Source: CBDCVN01 sp965223585 (GTDB lineage Bacteria; Deinococcota; Deinococci; Deinococcales; Trueperaceae). From it: DNA of 64,000 nucleotides. Each line of letters starts with the position of its first letter. Position 1 is the stretch's first letter. The notes under the pieces were generated by a model. It worked only from the letters and a program-made list of their open reading frames with translations. It was not told where the DNA came from and did no database searches. The stretch spans positions 62,001 through 126,000 of the forward strand of contig CBDCWW010000024.1 in NCBI GenBank assembly GCA_965223585.1. The letters run 5' to 3'. The position numbers and the translations under genes are program-made. Positions 52,696-60,284 of this stretch are shown here, piece after piece.

Positions 52696-54285
52696 CTAGT
52701 CTGTCGTTATAAGCAGTTCAGAGGCATTACCGTTAGAGTTTTCTTTAGAGGCATAGTCTGCACCATTGCTGCTGCTCGAGCTAATGCGAATGCTAACAGG
52801 ACCATCTCCATTAACAAGTGGTGTCACATTTAGTTCGTACCAGTTGCCGGGGCTCACTTTACCTAGTGAGCCTAGTGATATACCATTTCCAGCTGGTGCA
52901 TTGTTCCAAGTTACAGTACCCTCGTCCCAACTACCACTAGTGGTAGTTATTTCAACAAAATCACCACCAAGGTTTGATCCATCAGTAGCGTAGAGGCGCA
53001 AAGTAGCAGTATTAACACTAGCTGTTCCAACTCCGTTTACATTAAAGCGTAAGAGTGCATCCTTGCGCGGACTTCCATCAGCTTCTATATTGGCACTGTT
53101 TCCGTAGTTGTGATTTGGGCTACTCTCTCGAATGGTAGCATCATCAGTAGGTGTGAAAGTAAGGTTCCCAGCACCCCCTCCTGATTTATAGATTGTATTA
53201 GTGCCATTGTCATCAATGTCTCCAACACCATTACCAGTAAAGTTGTTGTTATCCCAAACCACCGTTCGGTTACATTCTGGGTCAGCAATTGTCAGGCCGT
53301 ACTCAATGTTATCAGCAGCTGTATTAAACTCTATAATATTGCCATCACAAGTAATGCCATCACGAGATATAAGGTGAATGCCATTAGTTGCACCATTCGT
53401 AAGGGCGTTTCCTGTAATTGTGTTTCGGTTGCCACTATTAACCTTAACGCCGTCTCGACCTGAATTATTTATAGTGTTATTCCTAATGATATTGTCATTA
53501 GATTTCTTATTAGGTTGACCCTGTGTAGGATTGTCAGATGATTTGTTAATAGAAATACCAACTCCATTAGATATATTGGTAATGGTACAATCTTCTATAA
53601 GGTTGTTCTTTGCAGCTAGTAATTCAATTCCATTTCCTGATATATCATCACCATCAATAACACAATCACGAATAGTGTTGTTTTCCGCTTTTTGTCCATC
53701 CCCTTTACCATCAAGAATAATACCGCTGCCGCGTGATTTGTCTATTTTGACATTCTCAATAAGCCAATTATTAGCGCCATCACCGTCAATAGCGTCGCTA
53801 GTCAAACGAGGCCCTCCCCCAGCTGAAACTGTTAAATCCCTAATGGTAATGTTATCACTGTTTGTGGCATTAAAAGGTTCAGTATCAAGGGTTGTATTAT
53901 TAGAGTGATTTTTTATTGTTGTAATATCAATGCCTTGACCTTCAAATGTTATATTATTTCTATTTACAATTTTCAAAGAGTCTGAGCCTAAGTCAAACAC
54001 ACCTGCTCGGAAAGCAATTGTTCCTCCACCATCCAAATCAACTTCGTTAATAACCCCTTCTACAACTTGTTTTAATGTACCAGCGTAGGATGAAGTAGTA
54101 GTAATAGAATCAGCATGATAAAGATTGGGGTTGCTAGAATCTTTATAAACATCAAATGTTTGAGTTACTGTTAATTCTAGGCTTTTGTTGGGTCCAGCTT
54201 GTTGCACATTACAGGCAACAAGGCTGCAGAAAACTACTAGTAAAGCAATTAGTAATAAAAATAGAAAGTGTGATGATTTTTTCAT
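52696..54285 (-). CDS. Beta-helix/DNRLRE surface lipoprotein, array member 5
   Basis: A 529-residue member with a signal peptide and lipobox CSLVACNV, a parallel beta-helix (about 55-365) and a single C-terminal DNRLRE-type module (about 375-529), with no FN3. Its helix domain is closest to member 1 (VDLDGGGTIAFRAGVFDLGS, DKSRGSGIILDGKG), while the C-terminal module matches those of members 2-4. It may represent an intermediate architecture. AAGGA lies 5-6 nt before the ATG. Confidence 0.87.
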   Translation of the reverse strand: MKKSSHFLFLLLIALLVVFCSLVACNVQQAGPNKSLELTVTQTFDVYKDSSNPNLYHADSITTTSSYAGTLKQVVEGVINEVDLDGGGTIAFRAGVFDLGSDSLKIVNRNNITFEGQGIDITTIKNHSNNTTLDTEPFNATNSDNITIRDLTVSAGGGPRLTSDAIDGDGANNWLIENVKIDKSRGSGIILDGKGDGQKAENNTIRDCVIDGDDISGNGIELLAAKNNLIEDCTITNISNGVGISINKSSDNPTQGQPNKKSNDNIIRNNTINNSGRDGVKVNSGNRNTITGNALTNGATNGIHLISRDGITCDGNIIEFNTAADNIEYGLTIADPECNRTVVWDNNNFTGNGVGDIDDNGTNTIYKSGGGAGNLTFTPTDDATIRESSPNHNYGNSANIEADGSPRKDALLRFNVNGVGTASVNTATLRLYATDGSNLGGDFVEITTTSGSWDEGTVTWNNAPAGNGISLGSLGKVSPGNWYELNVTPLVNGDGPVSIRISSSSSNGADYASKENSNGNASELLITTD

Positions 54286-54334
54286 GCAATTCCTTCTAAA
54301 ACAACATTTTCAACAACTGAGCCTAAGCTTTTTA

Positions 54335-54545
54335 GGTTTCAAAAATTAAAAAATATAGGTGAGTTATGGATATACTTAGCAAAATAAATTTGTAAAAAGG
54401 TTTTCCTATTGCTTATCTTAAATAAAATAACCTTAGTTAACTTTATCACATTTAATCTAATGTTATCAAACGTTTACAGTAATATTACAAAAGAATTAAC
54501 AAATCTTTATTGTCTTATCATGTAACTATACCAGTGTCTTACCTC
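54335..54545. repeat. Array upstream block, copy D
   Basis: Upstream of member 5. It shares AAATTTGTAAAAAGG, GCTTATCTTAAAT, AACTTTATCACATTTAATC, GTTTACAGTAATATTAC and GAATTAACAAATCTTTAT with blocks A-C. It ends about 100 bp before the divergent DsbA-like gene. Confidence 0.6.
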
Positions 54546-54643
54546 TAACTTTGATAGCTGGCACTTTCAAACTATTTCTCGCGACTAAACTCACAAAGTA
54601 CAAATTCTTGCGCAAAATTTTTATTTCTTACACTTTATAATTA

Positions 54644-54649
54644 TATAAT
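54644..54649 (+). promoter_or_regulatory. -10 element for the DsbA-like gene (probably leaderless)
   Basis: A perfect TATAAT ends 7 nt before the ATG at 54657. The upstream ATG at 54648 lies inside this box, which favours the second ATG. Another TATAAT at 54636-54641 is a possible alternative. Confidence 0.5.
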
Positions 54650-54656
54650 GACCACT

Positions 54657-55535
54657 ATGTCAGATACCCCTACACAATCAGAAACACCTTCATCTAAAAC
54701 TTCCAAAGCTTCCATAACAGGATTAGTTATTTGGATAACTTTACTTTTTGTAATTACTTTAGGAGCCTTGTTTTATGGTTACCTCCAGCTCGAGACAAGG
54801 TTGGCAAACTTAGAAAAAAGCTTAGCTACCTTAGAAACTGCTGTGCCCAACTTGCCTAGGGCCACAATTGACGCTATAGTAAATTATCAAGATGAGCAGG
54901 TAGCAGAACAGCGTGCTGAACAAGAAGAGGCAGCACTTGAGCAAGCTAAAACTGAGGCTAGCAATACTCGCACCCTACAAGTTGGTATTGATGACGACGC
55001 TTTTATAGGTGATAAGGACGCACCCATTGTTCTTATTGAGTTTAGCGACTTAAATTGTGGTTTTTGTGGTCGTTTCCATCAAGATACCTTTGACCAAATC
55101 TTAGAAGATTACATCAAGACGGGTAAGGTTCGTTATGTTTACCGTGATTATATTGGTGTAGGAGGGCAAATATCACAAGCTGCTGCTTCTGCTGCTGAAT
55201 GTGCTAGAGAGCAATTAGGAGATAGTGACTATGTTGATTTTATCCACGAGATGTACTTGCGCTCAGGACGCAAGAATGTTGACATGCTTAAAGAGCTAGC
55301 TGCTGAATACGATTTAGAATCTGAGGAACTCGAGGCCTGTATAGCTGAAGATCGTTACCTAGATGAGGTAAGACAAGATACTAGAGCTGGACAGCAAGTA
55401 GGTATTCGTGGCACTCCGGGTTTTATCGTAGGCAACTTAAATGAGGATGGCACTGTACAAGGAGTCAATTTACAAGGGGCACAACCTTATCAAGTTTTTG
55501 ACCTTTATATAAAAACTCTACTAGGCGAAAGCTAG
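54657..55535 (+). CDS. Membrane-anchored DsbA-like thiol-disulfide oxidoreductase
   Basis: A 292-residue protein with one N-terminal membrane helix (about 22-44), a charged coiled-coil-like stretch (about 48-108) and a periplasmic thioredoxin-fold DsbA domain (about 112-290). The active site CGFC is near residue 133-136 (SDLNCGFCGRF), and the cis-proline loop reads GIRGTPGFIVGN. It resembles the BdbD/thioredoxin_4 group that forms or isomerises disulfides in exported proteins. Many cysteine-bearing secreted proteins in this window are possible clients. Confidence 0.9.
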   Translation: MSDTPTQSETPSSKTSKASITGLVIWITLLFVITLGALFYGYLQLETRLANLEKSLATLETAVPNLPRATIDAIVNYQDEQVAEQRAEQEEAALEQAKTEASNTRTLQVGIDDDAFIGDKDAPIVLIEFSDLNCGFCGRFHQDTFDQILEDYIKTGKVRYVYRDYIGVGGQISQAAASAAECAREQLGDSDYVDFIHEMYLRSGRKNVDMLKELAAEYDLESEELEACIAEDRYLDEVRQDTRAGQQVGIRGTPGFIVGNLNEDGTVQGVNLQGAQPYQVFDLYIKTLLGES

Positions 55536-55555
55536 TAAAAAATAGAATAGAATTT

Positions 55556-56950
55556 TCACCTACTAGGGACCCAAAAAGCTACTTTTGGCAACTTGTCCAA
55601 AAGTAATATCCCTAAAGCAAAGTCATCTTTAGCAGAAACTACCAAAGCCCCATGCCAAGAGAAATCAAATGTTGTAGTGTCATTAAGCTGCCAGTGATTT
55701 TCTTCTTGCTTATAGTGGTGTGCTGCAACAAAGCGACGGCTTTCTTTATCAATATATACAAAAGTATCCTCTGCAATTTCAGGCAGGCGGAATTTCCACG
55801 GCTCATAATTATGGCTCAGGGGTAAAAAAGCTAAATCATTGCTTAAAAGGATATCGTCTTCAATTAAATTAATTTGTATATCTGCTAAGTTTAAGTATGT
55901 TTTCCCTTCATTTGCTCTTTTAGGAGGCAGAAGACTATTACTCGCCCCTAAGAATCCTCCCTCTACAGGGAATATAGTGCTATGTCGTACTTGTTGACTT
56001 AAATTAAATGTCCATGCATTGCCTTCTTCCCACACCAAACTAGCTGTTAGGATTTCTGCTTTAGGTAAGCTTTGGCTTAATTGTAATTCCTCTAAAGGTA
56101 AGTAGGGCCTCCAATTTACCCATTCTGGCTCAGGTTCATCATACAAGGTGAATTGGTAAGCATCTTCGACTTTTGCGCCAGCATTTACTTCAGGAATAGC
56201 AATATTGACCCCTCCATCTAGCAAGGCCTGTACAGAAGCCAGTTCTACAGATATACCCCGTAACCAACCAGCATCAAAAGAAACAGCAGGACTGCGCCAA
56301 AAACGAGTGTTTTCTCTAATTAGTGAGGTGTATTTTGGCCTTATGTAAGCAATGGCCATCACGGCACTAGCATCCCTAGCAAGATCAACTTCAGTAATAG
56401 TACCTATAACAATTTGTCTGTAGCTTATAGGTGCACCGCGTTGTAGTGCCCCCATACCTTTAGCTAAGAGAGTGATTTCTAAACCACCTGATTCTAAAAG
56501 GTTCTTTAAAGGTGGTTCCTCAAGGCCAATAAAAGAGTATTGTGCTACACCTTCAGGAACAGGTAAGACACGTAAGTAATTTGCTCCCAAAAGGGTCTCT
56601 AAACCAGAAATATTTCTTAAGCTAATCCTTGGTCTTTCTATCCAAAAAACATTGCCCTTTCTAGCAATTATCTCAGCAGAACGAGTAAGCTGTACAATAA
56701 CTTGAATTGCATGGGCATCTTCTGTTAGATCAATATGGCTTACTTCCCCAACATCAATCCCACGATAACGCAACCTATCTCCCACCTTAAGGCCATGACC
56801 TTCTTTGAATAAGATGGTAATAGCTATGCCCTGCTCTCTCATACCTAAATAGATTAAGCTTGCAACACTAAAGAGTGCTAATACAGGAATAAGCCAAGCC
56901 CATGACCAACGCCTTTTGGGGCGTGATATGGCAGTAGGAACATCACTCAT
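55556..56950 (-). CDS. pqiB: PqiB-like MCE-domain protein
   Basis: A 464-residue protein with one N-terminal membrane helix (about 15-35) and at least two MCE domains: ITILFKEGHGLKVGDRLRYRGIDVGEV (about 43-130) and LEITLLAKGMGALQRGAPISYRQIVIGTI (about 155-245). MCE proteins form hexameric tunnels that carry lipids between inner and outer membranes. E. coli PqiB has three MCE domains in about 546 residues; the C-terminal 200 residues here do not show a clear third. It overlaps pqiA by 8 bp, so they are translated together. Confidence 0.85.
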   Translation of the reverse strand: MSDVPTAISRPKRRWSWAWLIPVLALFSVASLIYLGMREQGIAITILFKEGHGLKVGDRLRYRGIDVGEVSHIDLTEDAHAIQVIVQLTRSAEIIARKGNVFWIERPRISLRNISGLETLLGANYLRVLPVPEGVAQYSFIGLEEPPLKNLLESGGLEITLLAKGMGALQRGAPISYRQIVIGTITEVDLARDASAVMAIAYIRPKYTSLIRENTRFWRSPAVSFDAGWLRGISVELASVQALLDGGVNIAIPEVNAGAKVEDAYQFTLYDEPEPEWVNWRPYLPLEELQLSQSLPKAEILTASLVWEEGNAWTFNLSQQVRHSTIFPVEGGFLGASNSLLPPKRANEGKTYLNLADIQINLIEDDILLSNDLAFLPLSHNYEPWKFRLPEIAEDTFVYIDKESRRFVAAHHYKQEENHWQLNDTTTFDFSWHGALVVSAKDDFALGILLLDKLPKVAFWVPSR

Positions 56951-57527
56951 TCTGCTCCCACATAAGATGAGAGTTAAAACTAAGACTTGCTAGCAGATTA
57001 CAAAGCACCATTAAAGTAAAAGCTAAGAGCCCTATACCTGCGGTAATACTTACAATGTCACCAACTTTAATATAAGCAATTAAAATAGCGACAATCATAA
57101 CATCTAACATGCCCCATTTGCCAATGCCATCGAGTATTTTGTAGAGAGAGGCTTTGTGGCTCGAGCGCATAAGTAAACTCTTATTGGAAAGCAAAATAAG
57201 TACCATTAGCTTGCAAGCAGGCAGTATAACTGAAAAAAACAAGACCACTATTGCAATAAGCCTATGCCCATCAGTAAACAAGGTAAAAATAGCTCCTAAA
57301 AGATGATTTTCGTAATGGTGTCCTAACTCCTCGACTTTAAGTAAAGGTAAGAATAAGGCTGGGACATAAAAAAGCAACCCTGAAATTCCCCAAGCAATTG
57401 CCCAATGATTTGTTTTTTGTTGATTGCTCAACTGCGTGTGACAACGGTAGCAGTAGGCATAATGCTTAGGAAGCAAAGGGGGCATTTTTTGTACGAGGCC
57501 ACAGCAATGGCAACTTGTTAGAGCCAT
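56943..57527 (-). CDS. pqiA: PqiA-like membrane protein
   Basis: A 194-residue protein with two N-terminal zinc-ribbon-like cysteine pairs (SCHCCGL and YCYRCHT) and four membrane helices. E. coli PqiA is a tandem duplication of this unit (about 417 residues), so this is a single-unit version. It is predicted to work with the MCE partner in intermembrane lipid transport. RidA lies 27 bp upstream on the same strand, so the three genes are probably co-transcribed. Confidence 0.85.
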   Translation of the reverse strand: MALTSCHCCGLVQKMPPLLPKHYAYCYRCHTQLSNQQKTNHWAIAWGISGLLFYVPALFLPLLKVEELGHHYENHLLGAIFTLFTDGHRLIAIVVLFFSVILPACKLMVLILLSNKSLLMRSSHKASLYKILDGIGKWGMLDVMIVAILIAYIKVGDIVSITAGIGLLAFTLMVLCNLLASLSFNSHLMWEQNE

Positions 57528-57554
57528 AACAAATTACTTTAGCAAATTAAATTG

Positions 57555-57935
57555 TTAGCTTTTAGTATAGGCAATAGCATCTATTTCTATAAGCACATCT
57601 TTAGGCAAACGCGCTACCTCTATAGTGCTACGAGCAGGCGCATTATGCTTAAAAAAACTGCTGTAAACTTCGTTCATGGCAGCAAAGTTTTTCAAATCAC
57701 TTAAAAAACAAGTGCACTTCACTACTCTATCAAGGCTAGCATCGGCAGCTTCTAGTACCGCCCTTAAATTATTTAAAACTTGCTCTGTTTGAGCTTTTAT
57801 ATCGCCTGCTTTCAATGTACCATCAGGCTTTAACGGAATTTGCCCTGAGGCAAAAATAAAATCTCCAACTTTAATAGCTTGTGAGTAAGGGCCGATGGCT
57901 GCAGGAGCATTATAAGTGGCAATAACTTCTAACAT
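57555..57935 (-). CDS. ridA: RidA-family enamine/imine deaminase
   Basis: A 126-residue RidA (YjgF) protein that hydrolyses reactive enamines and imines such as 2-aminoacrylate. Typical blocks are IGPYSQAIKVGDFIFASGQIPL, QTEQVLNNLRAVLEAA, NEVYSSFF and the active-site Arg in PARSTIEVARLPKDVLIEIDAIA. The start is ATG, six bases after TATTAT, and only 23 bp separate it from the divergent SprT-like gene. Confidence 0.95.
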   Translation of the reverse strand: MLEVIATYNAPAAIGPYSQAIKVGDFIFASGQIPLKPDGTLKAGDIKAQTEQVLNNLRAVLEAADASLDRVVKCTCFLSDLKNFAAMNEVYSSFFKHNAPARSTIEVARLPKDVLIEIDAIAYTKS

Positions 57936-57941
57936 AAGTAC

Positions 57942-57947
57942 ATAATA
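57942..57947 (-). promoter_or_regulatory. -10 element for ridA (probably leaderless)
   Basis: TATTAT on the minus strand ends 6 nt before the ridA ATG, inside a 23-bp divergent gap that leaves no room for a leader. Confidence 0.45.
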
Positions 57948-57958
57948 ACAAGCAGGCC

Positions 57959-58639
57959 ATGAAACAATTTTACAAAGATAATCTAAGGCTAAAATTTCAT
58001 GTTAATGACAGGGTAAGTTTTAAGTTTGAAAAACGAATACTATCAGGCGTAATTGCTAGACTTAATCCAAAGCGTGCTCACATCGTTTGCGAAAATGATC
58101 AAGAGTACCAAATTCCCTATGAAATGTTAAGGTTACTTTCTAAGCAAAATAGTGATGTTGGGAAAAATCGAAGTGGGTTGGAGCTCGAGGCTATAAAAAG
58201 ACTAGCTAAAAAGCTTATGGTAAAGCACAGTTTAATAAGCTGGCAATTTGAATTTGACAATGGTAGCAAACGAGCGGGGTGCTGTGATTATAGAAGGAAA
58301 GTAATTTCCTTATCATATGGATACGCAAGATACGCCTCAAACAAGGAGATTAAAAACACTATTTTACATGAAATTGCACATGCCCTAGTCGGTTCAAAGC
58401 ATAATCATGACGCTGTTTGGAAAGCAAAAGCCATTGAAATTGGTTGTTCAGGAGAACGTTGCCATGATGTTGAATTTACGCCCCCTAGGTATATCGTGAA
58501 ATGTAAAAATAATTGCTGGATTAAAACGGCGGAAAGAAAAAGGCGTGATGTCGTTTGCATACACTGTGGTGCTGAAATAGTTTACATGACTTTTACTGAA
58601 CAGCGTTGGCGAGAAGCCTTTGCCTTAAATACTAGCTAA
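57959..58639 (+). CDS. SprT-like zinc metalloprotease-fold protein
   Basis: A 226-residue protein. Residues about 10-60 form a small beta-barrel-like domain (VNDRVSFKFEKRILSGVIARLNPKRAHIV) of the kind found N-terminal to bacterial SprT domains. The SprT-like core has the zinc site HEIAHALVGSKHNHDAVW (HExxH plus a third His), and the C-terminal zinc ribbon uses YIVKCKNNC and CIHCG. SprT relatives include eukaryotic Spartan, a DNA-protein crosslink protease. Its 3' end overlaps the convergent SRAP gene by 4 bp. Confidence 0.88.
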   Translation: MKQFYKDNLRLKFHVNDRVSFKFEKRILSGVIARLNPKRAHIVCENDQEYQIPYEMLRLLSKQNSDVGKNRSGLELEAIKRLAKKLMVKHSLISWQFEFDNGSKRAGCCDYRRKVISLSYGYARYASNKEIKNTILHEIAHALVGSKHNHDAVWKAKAIEIGCSGERCHDVEFTPPRYIVKCKNNCWIKTAERKRRDVVCIHCGAEIVYMTFTEQRWREAFALNTS

Positions 58640-59283
58640 ATGGCTTTTATTAGGTTTGGGCCATTATTCCTAACGTTTCCAACATCCTGAGCAACAGGGT
58701 GGGTAGACATATTTTCAGCAGGGAAGGGAGTGAATAGGTGCTCGAGCTCTTCCTGTTCACTTTTACTATCATCTAACCAAAGTGAATAATCTTTAGCCTG
58801 TAATATTACTGGCATCCTATGATGCAACTTACTCATAAGCTCATTTGGTGTGGTGGTTAGAACAGTACAGCTTTCTATGGTTTCCCCACCATAAGACCAG
58901 CGGGACCATAAACCTGCAAAAGCAAGCAAAGAAGAATCCAAGACTCTAATGTAATGTGGTTGTTTATCTTTCCACTCGTAAAAACCACTTGCTGGTACAA
59001 GACAACGTTTCCTTTTAAAAGAATCTTTAAAAGAAGGTTTTTCATGTACAGTTTCTGCTTTGGCATTAAAAAGAGGCTTAAAACTTTTATAGTCCTTTAC
59101 CCAGCTTGGTATTAGCCCCCAGCGTGCATAAGTAGCCTCGCGGGCTTCTTCTTGTTGTCTAACAATCACTACTTGTGTAGTAGGAGCAATATTGTAACTA
59201 GGAGTAAAGTCAAGGGGTTGCTGTACTGCAAAAGTCTCCTTAAATTCTGCTGCTGACCAGTGAGCTGTATAACGTCCGCACAT
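58636..59283 (-). CDS. SRAP-domain protein (HMCES/YedK-type abasic-site sensor)
   Basis: A 215-residue SRAP protein that forms a protective covalent link to abasic sites in single-stranded DNA. The start is placed at ATG 59283 rather than 59307 because the catalytic Cys must be residue 2 (MCGRYT) and become N-terminal after Met removal. Other conserved blocks are SYNIAPTTQVVIVR (Asn and Pro), the catalytic Glu of SGFYEWKD and the His of LHHRMPVIL. It converges on the SprT-like gene. Confidence 0.94.
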   Translation of the reverse strand: MCGRYTAHWSAAEFKETFAVQQPLDFTPSYNIAPTTQVVIVRQQEEAREATYARWGLIPSWVKDYKSFKPLFNAKAETVHEKPSFKDSFKRKRCLVPASGFYEWKDKQPHYIRVLDSSLLAFAGLWSRWSYGGETIESCTVLTTTPNELMSKLHHRMPVILQAKDYSLWLDDSKSEQEELEHLFTPFPAENMSTHPVAQDVGNVRNNGPNLIKAI

Positions 59284-59672
59284 GGTTAATAGGATAACAT
59301 TTTTCAACTAGACCTTATACCTTATACTTGAGTAAAGATTATGAGATATCAACTAAAACAAGTAAAGCCTTTACCTATATGGTTATGTGTGATATTATTA
59401 CCAAGCATTTGGCTATCAGACGGCCTGTGAGTTTAAAGAATAAGTATTTTTAAAACACCCTCTAGACACATAGAAACTTTGGCTCAATGAGCTTGTTGCA
59501 AGCAGACTTTAATGATATCCCTACCATGCCACATTGCTTGACAAAATCTTGACATCATCAAACTAGTCTAAAACTAGTTTTTTTGTTGAAACATTAGGCA
59601 AATTCTTATCAAAGCTTACTTTGAAAGCTATCTAAAAAGAGGGTTGTAAGGAGACTCTTCAAAGTCATAAAA
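59284..59672. other. Intergenic region between SRAP and IS200
   Basis: 389 bp without a gene. It holds two TTGACA motifs (59539 and 59550) without a matching -10 box, and a terminator-like hairpin at 59560-59584. It may be the remains of DNA disturbed by the IS. Confidence 0.4.
59560..59584 (+). terminator. Intrinsic terminator-like hairpin
   Basis: AAACTAGT (59560-59567), a 5-nt loop, ACTAGTTT (59573-59580), with a 7-T run from 59578. Strong on the plus strand, yet no plus-strand gene lies just upstream, which suggests a lost gene or a small RNA. Confidence 0.5.
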
Positions 59673-60275
59673 CCACCACCAGAGGTGGTGGCTTGTTTTG
59701 TTAACCCCTAGAAGGGGTATCGGACGCTAGTGCCCGATACTACTCAAATAGGCTCCTCTGTTGTGCCTCTAATGCTCTTTCCTTCTGCTCTTGCCAACGT
59801 ATATACTTCCTTATCTTTTGTTCATCTAACCCTACTGTGCTTACACAATATCCTCTACTCCATAAGCTCTTTTGCGGATATCCTCTTAACTTCCTTCCAT
59901 ACATCTTTAGCATGTTTATTGCTGACTTTCCCTTGATAAAGCCCATTATCCCTGACACAGAATATTTTGGTGGGATTGATACCAACATGTGTACATGATC
60001 CTTTCTTATGTTCAGTTCTAACACCTCTACTCTATCTTTTTCTCTACACAACTTGTATACTATCTGCTTCAAGGATTCCTCTACTCCATCCTTCAGCACT
60101 CTAAAACGATACTTTGGACAAAAAACTACGTGATACTCACAACTGTAAATTGAGTGTGACAACTTTTTGTATCTGCTATTCTTGGGCATGTATTTCCCTT
60201 TCTTTAACCTTCTAGGGAAATACATCATTGCTTAACTAGTAGAACTTTTTACTAGACCACTACCAGAGGTAGTGG
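59673..60275 (-). mobile_element. IS200/IS605-type element (tnpA only)
   Basis: The tnpA gene is framed by two similar subterminal palindromes: CCACCACC-AGA-GGTGGTGG at 59673-59691 and CCACTACC-AGA-GGTAGTGG at 60257-60275, as expected for HUH single-strand transposons recognised through end hairpins. Exact ends lie a few bases outside and cannot be fixed by eye. Further hairpins at 59705-59717 and 59717-59740 overlap the tnpA stop. No tnpB is present. Confidence 0.8.
59740..60189 (-). CDS. tnpA: IS200-family transposase TnpA (HUH/Y1)
   Basis: From ATG 60189 the protein has 149 residues, the IS200 norm; the frame remains open to 60228 but adds 13 atypical residues. The HUH motif is HVHML in NIRKDHVHMLVSIPP, and the nucleophilic Tyr lies in EQKIRKYIRWQEQKE. 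SIYSCEYHVVFCPKYRFRVL and LWSRGYCVSTVG are family-typical. It catalyses single-strand excision and insertion. It appears intact. Confidence 0.93.
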   Translation of the reverse strand: MPKNSRYKKLSHSIYSCEYHVVFCPKYRFRVLKDGVEESLKQIVYKLCREKDRVEVLELNIRKDHVHMLVSIPPKYSVSGIMGFIKGKSAINMLKMYGRKLRGYPQKSLWSRGYCVSTVGLDEQKIRKYIRWQEQKERALEAQQRSLFE

Positions 60276-60284
60276 TTTCCACCA

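Noticed and set aside
44133..53908. Many plus-strand ORFs opposite the array genes
   Set aside because: They recur at the same relative position in each paralogue and are rich in Leu/Ser/Pro, as expected for the antisense of Ser/Thr/Asn-rich coding sequence.
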